Below, piece after piece: positions 60,538-64,000 of a stretch of DNA of 64,000 nt. The stretch covers positions 124,001 to 188,000 of the forward strand of contig JBCCFL010000005.1 in the NCBI GenBank assembly GCA_039029735.1, read 5' to 3'. The notes under the pieces are model-generated. The model saw only the letters and a program-made list of their open reading frames with translations, was not told the DNA's origin and made no database searches. The first letter of the stretch is position 1; each line of letters starts with the position of its first letter. Position numbers and translations under genes: made by a program. The DNA is from CADEDH01 sp039029735 (GTDB taxonomy: Bacteria; Actinomycetota; Acidimicrobiia; Acidimicrobiales; SZUA-35).

Positions 60538-61596
60538 ATGGCTGAGGTCACCTACGACGGCGCCACCCGGATCTACCCGGGCACCGACATCCCGGCGGTC
60601 GATTCGCTCGACCTCCACATCACCGACGGCGAGTTCCTCGTGCTCGTCGGCCCGTCCGGGTCCGGCAAGTCGACGGCGCTTCGCATGCTCGCTGGGCTCG
60701 AGTTCGTCGACCATGGGTCGATCTCGATCGCCGGCCGCGACGTGACCCTCGAAGCGCCGCAGAACCGCGACATCGCCATGGTGTTCCAGAACTATGCGCT
60801 GTACCCCAACATGACGGTGGCGGCGAACATGGGCTTCGCCCTGAAGCAGCAGGGCCTCCCGAAGGAGGAGCGGGCCAAGCGGGTCCGCGAAGCAGCCCGC
60901 ATCCTCGATCTCGAGGAGTACCTCGATCGCAAGCCCCGGGCCCTGTCCGGTGGCCAGCGCCAGAGAGTGGCCATGGGTAGGGCCATCGTCCGGGAACCAC
61001 AGGTGTTCCTCATGGACGAACCGTTGTCGAACCTCGACGCCAAGCTGCGGGTGCAGACCCGCACCGAGCTGGCCGATCTCCAGGCTCGCCTGGGGACGAC
61101 AACGGTGTACGTGACGCACGACCAGGTCGAAGCCATGACGATGGGGCATCGAGTGGCCGTGCTGCGGGGCGGCGAGCTGCAACAGGTCGACCGACCCCGC
61201 GATCTCTACAGCGCTCCGGCGAACCGGTTCGTGGCGGGCTTCATCGGCTCACCAGCCATGAACCTCGTCGACGTCGCCCCGAGCGACGGCGCTGTCACGC
61301 TCGGCACCATGAAGGTGGACGCCTCCGCCGCGGCAGCAGCTGCCGCCACCACCGTCGGCGTGCGCCCCGAGCACTTGACGTTCACCAGCGACGGCACACC
61401 CGGTGAGGTGGTCGTGGTCGAGGAGCTGGGCTCGCAGGCCTTCGTCCACGTTGCCATCCAGCACCAGGGCGAGCGCACGGTGATCGTGGTGCGCGACGAG
61501 GGCGAAACGCAGACTCAGCGGGGCGACAACGTGCAGCTGGCCATCGACGGCCCGACGCACCTGTTCGACGCCGAGGGCAATCGCATCACCGACTGA
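60538..61596 (+). CDS. ABC transporter ATP-binding protein (MalK/SmoK/UgpC-like)
   Basis: Cytoplasmic ATPase of 352 aa. Walker A GPSGSGKST, Q loop VFQNYALYPNMTV, signature LSGGQRQRVAMGRAI, Walker B VFLMDEPLSNLDAKL and switch His in VYVTHDQ are all intact. C-terminal TOBE domains (from about residue 235: AAPSD-type region with VGVRPEHLTF) are those of carbohydrate importers. It ends 11 bases inside the convergent regulator gene. It completes the importer. Confidence 0.95.
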   Translation: MAEVTYDGATRIYPGTDIPAVDSLDLHITDGEFLVLVGPSGSGKSTALRMLAGLEFVDHGSISIAGRDVTLEAPQNRDIAMVFQNYALYPNMTVAANMGFALKQQGLPKEERAKRVREAARILDLEEYLDRKPRALSGGQRQRVAMGRAIVREPQVFLMDEPLSNLDAKLRVQTRTELADLQARLGTTTVYVTHDQVEAMTMGHRVAVLRGGELQQVDRPRDLYSAPANRFVAGFIGSPAMNLVDVAPSDGAVTLGTMKVDASAAAAAAATTVGVRPEHLTFTSDGTPGEVVVVEELGSQAFVHVAIQHQGERTVIVVRDEGETQTQRGDNVQLAIDGPTHLFDAEGNRITD

Positions 61597-64000
61597 GACG
61601 CTCAGTCCACAGCTGGGCCCGCTGATCGATTGCGACGCGCTCGGCGTTGGCGCGGTGATCGGCGGCTGCCTCGTGGTCGCCCGTCGTAGCAGCCAGCGAG
61701 GCCGCCACCCGGTGGCACTCGGCCAGCGCCCAGCGTTCGCCGTTCTCGGCAATGAGGGGGAACGCCTCGGCCACGGTGGCCACACCATCGGCGGGCCGAC
61801 CAACGACACCCTCGGCCTCCGCGATGACCGACCGCACGTAGCCGGCGTAGCTCCGAGCACCTGTGGCCCACCACGCGTCGGCGGCGGCCCACATCTCGCT
61901 GAGCGCGGCCTCGTCGCCCTGGTGGAATCGACCGGTGGCGCTCCAGAACCGCCCCGTGGCGGTCATGAGCGGAATCGTACGCTCGCCGAGCCGATCGAGA
62001 AGCAGGTCGCCTGCGGCGCGGGCCGCTGGCCAGTCGCGAGCGATCACCCCCATGAACCCCCGGTAGGTGGTGACCTGGGCCCAGCTGAGGAAGTGGTCGA
62101 TCTCGTCGGCCAGCGCCTCGGCCCGATCGATCGTGGCGGCCGCATCGCCGAGGCCGCTCACGAGTTCATTCATGGCGAGGAACGAACCGGCCGTCGTGGC
62201 GTGATCGGTGCCGATGAGCCAGGCGTCCTCGCGGTAGTCGCCGTCGTGGTAGAGCCGGATCGACTCCTCCAGGTGATGCTCAGCGGTTGCGAACGCCCCG
62301 GTGTGGAACCCCACCACGCCCACCGCCCGGTTGGCGATCACCTGACGCCGGGCATCGTGGAGCGCGTCGGCGGTGGACAACAGCCGGTCGGCCACATCGC
62401 CCGCACGGGCGTAGCGGTCGCGCACGAGGTTGAACGAGTAGATGCCGTTCAGGGCAGCCGACATGGCGTCGAGGTCGCCGGTGGATTCGCTGAGCTCGAC
62501 GGCCCGCTCGTACACGGTTTCCACGCTGTCGGCGGCGAAGCCCTGTGTGGCCCGCAGGGTGCCGGCTCGCAGCAGCTGGAGCTTGAGCTCCGCCTCGTCT
62601 CGGGCCGACGATTCAGGCTCGGCGGCCAGCACGTCGAGCCCGGCGCCAACGCTGGCGAGCACCTCGGGGTTGGCCGACACCTTGGCTTTGGTACTGGCGG
62701 CCTCGTACCACCAGCCAACGCTCGTCATCGGCTCGGGGCCGAGCGCCAGGTGGCGGGCCACCACCTGCGGCTCGGAGGCCGCTCGCTCGCCGAAGTCGTC
62801 GATCAGGGCCTGCCCGATGCGGCCGTGCACGGCCTGGCGACGTTCGGTGAGCATGCGGTCGTAGGCCACCGCACGAATGAGGGCGTGGCGGAACGAGGCC
62901 CGGTCGCCGTCACTCACGATCAGCTGGGCCCGCTGCAGCTCGCGAACGGCGGCGTCGACTGGGGTGCCCGTCGGCACCGACGCCTCCAGCAACGAAAGCG
63001 AGAAGTCGAGGCCGATGGCGGCCGCCACGGGCGCAACATCGCGACCGTTGGTGAGGCGGTCGAGGCGAGCGTGAAGGCTGCCCTGCAGGGTGTGGGGCAC
63101 CTCGTCGAGATCGGCGATGAGGCCGTCGGCGCCCGCGACGATGGCGCCGGCGTCGAGCAGCGCCCGGGTGAGCTCGGCGATGTACAGGGGCACCCCACCT
63201 GATCGCTGGCGAATCTCGGTGACCACCGGATCGGCCACCGCGTCGCCGACGAGGCTCTCGACCAACTCCTTCGTGCGGTGCTGGTCGAAGGCGTCGAGCC
63301 GGACGACCGCGTCGGCCCGTATCGGGTCGTCGACCTCGCTGACGCCGCTGCGTTCGGTGACCACGAGGAGCAGACCGGCGTCTCCGAGCTCGGTGAGCAC
63401 GGTGTCGAGCAACTCCGTCGAGGACGGGTCGCACCACTGCATGTCTTCCACCACGATCATGGTCGGGGCGGCCACTATGGCCTGGCCCGCCAGCGACAGC
63501 ACGAGATCGAAGATCTCGGCCCGGGCCTCGGTCGGGCTCAGATCGTGCTCGGTGTCGAGGCCCATCAACCTCGCGGCCACGGGCACGATGTCGGGCCGGT
63601 CGATTCGCTCGGCCACGGCGTCGATCGCATCGGCGATGTCGGCCTCGGTCGATCGAAGGTCGGTGCCAGCCACCGATTCCAGGAAGCGACGCAGCGGGTG
63701 GAACGGCGTCGCCGTCTCGTGCTCGGAGCAGCCCAGCACGTAGACCCGCCAGCCTTCGGCGCGGGCGTCGCTGATCGTGGAACGCAGCAGCGACGACTTG
63801 CCGATGCCGGGCTCGCCCTCGATACGGGCCACGAGGGACCGGTCGGTGATCGATCGTCGCAGCTCGTCGAGCTCGGCCCGCTCCCGCTCCCGGCCCACCA
63901 CAGGATCGGTGTCGGGGTCGAAGAAGGCGGCCGTCCGGCTCACCGAACGAACCGCGGCGTGGAGCGGGACGGGCTCGTCGAAGCCCTTCAGTTCGTGGTG
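61586..64000 (-). CDS. Large regulator: ATPase and TPR domains, N-terminal cyclase domain cut by window edge
   Basis: 804 codons are visible; the frame stays open to the right edge. The edge-side residues read HHELKGFDEPVPLHAAV, the typical end of a class III adenylate/guanylate cyclase domain, so a GTG at 63943 is not the true start. Next are an AAA-type NTPase (Walker A GEPGIGKSSL, VVEDMQWCDPSS as Walker B) and tetratricopeptide-like helices to the C-terminus; no LuxR HTH ends it. Proteins of this type couple ligand sensing to cyclic nucleotide output. It overlaps the ABC ATPase gene by 11 bases at the 3' ends. Confidence 0.85.
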   Translation of the reverse strand, partial: HHELKGFDEPVPLHAAVRSVSRTAAFFDPDTDPVVGRERERAELDELRRSITDRSLVARIEGEPGIGKSSLLRSTISDARAEGWRVYVLGCSEHETATPFHPLRRFLESVAGTDLRSTEADIADAIDAVAERIDRPDIVPVAARLMGLDTEHDLSPTEARAEIFDLVLSLAGQAIVAAPTMIVVEDMQWCDPSSTELLDTVLTELGDAGLLLVVTERSGVSEVDDPIRADAVVRLDAFDQHRTKELVESLVGDAVADPVVTEIRQRSGGVPLYIAELTRALLDAGAIVAGADGLIADLDEVPHTLQGSLHARLDRLTNGRDVAPVAAAIGLDFSLSLLEASVPTGTPVDAAVRELQRAQLIVSDGDRASFRHALIRAVAYDRMLTERRQAVHGRIGQALIDDFGERAASEPQVVARHLALGPEPMTSVGWWYEAASTKAKVSANPEVLASVGAGLDVLAAEPESSARDEAELKLQLLRAGTLRATQGFAADSVETVYERAVELSESTGDLDAMSAALNGIYSFNLVRDRYARAGDVADRLLSTADALHDARRQVIANRAVGVVGFHTGAFATAEHHLEESIRLYHDGDYREDAWLIGTDHATTAGSFLAMNELVSGLGDAAATIDRAEALADEIDHFLSWAQVTTYRGFMGVIARDWPAARAAGDLLLDRLGERTIPLMTATGRFWSATGRFHQGDEAALSEMWAAADAWWATGARSYAGYVRSVIAEAEGVVGRPADGVATVAEAFPLIAENGERWALAECHRVAASLAATTGDHEAAADHRANAERVAIDQRAQLWTERLSR

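Overview
The window is a 64 kb stretch of high-GC chromosomal DNA with short intergenic gaps. There are many GTG starts and 4-base ATGA or GTGA start/stop overlaps, no rRNA, no insertion sequence and no CRISPR array. Gene content (PurA/PurB, a DUF2017 protein next to ClpS, an F420-type luciferase-like oxidoreductase, a conserved actinobacterial 135-aa protein, a HAIR element before clpB, and a CtaC fused to cytochrome c) points to an actinobacterium. The class Acidimicrobiia (Ilumatobacter-like) is my best guess, by inference only.

Layout. 0-1.4 kb: thioredoxin-like TlpA/ResA (cut by the left edge) and CcdA, for cytochrome c maturation. 1.5-5.4 kb: gamma-PGA-hydrolase-like protein, luciferase-like oxidoreductase, a shortened AraC-type protein, a DUF4386 membrane protein behind a double palindromic operator, and PdxH. 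5.4-15.9 kb: respiratory block. Canonical aa3 oxidase genes ctaC-D-E-F and a ctaG-type gene follow three upstream genes in the same operon: a subunit I paralogue that has lost all six metal-ligand histidines, a subunit III-like protein and an extra membrane protein. ctaB and ctaA follow. 15.9-18.4 kb: ClpS, DUF2017, DegV and PlsY. 18.4-18.8 kb: tRNA-Glu, tRNA-Asp and tRNA-Phe, then a UUCG-loop hairpin. 18.8-28.8 kb: BetA, alanine dehydrogenase with a divergent Lrp regulator, PurB, a zinc-finger/proline-rich protein, PurA and a CoA-transferase.

28.8-42.2 kb: a signalling region on the minus strand. It holds four related membrane histidine-kinase-like proteins in two overlapping pairs. In each pair the upstream member has the phospho-acceptor histidine but a ruined ATP-binding domain, and the downstream member has an intact ATP-binding domain but Asp in place of the histidine. 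They lie with a LuxR-type response regulator, a stand-alone receiver, a receiver-cyclase fusion, a P450 and a serine hydrolase. A nearly identical 16-bp palindromic element sits before both transcription units. I consider this the most interesting system in the window.

42.4-50.4 kb: alpha/beta hydrolase, a decayed MMPL-type transporter fragment, enoyl-CoA hydratase, a second CaiB-family protein, a large MalT-type LuxR regulator with three in-phase 17-bp repeats before it, a sulfotransferase-like protein, an SRPBCC protein and an esterase. 50.4-53 kb: clpB with a readable promoter and HspR-type operator. 53.1-61.6 kb: a sugar-alcohol locus: phosphotransferase-like kinase, inositol-monophosphatase-type phosphatase, DeoR regulator and mannitol-dehydrogenase-type enzyme, divergent from a complete ABC importer (binding protein, two permeases, ATPase). 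61.6-64 kb: the ATPase/TPR part of a large regulator whose reading frame continues past the right edge into what looks like the end of a class III cyclase domain.
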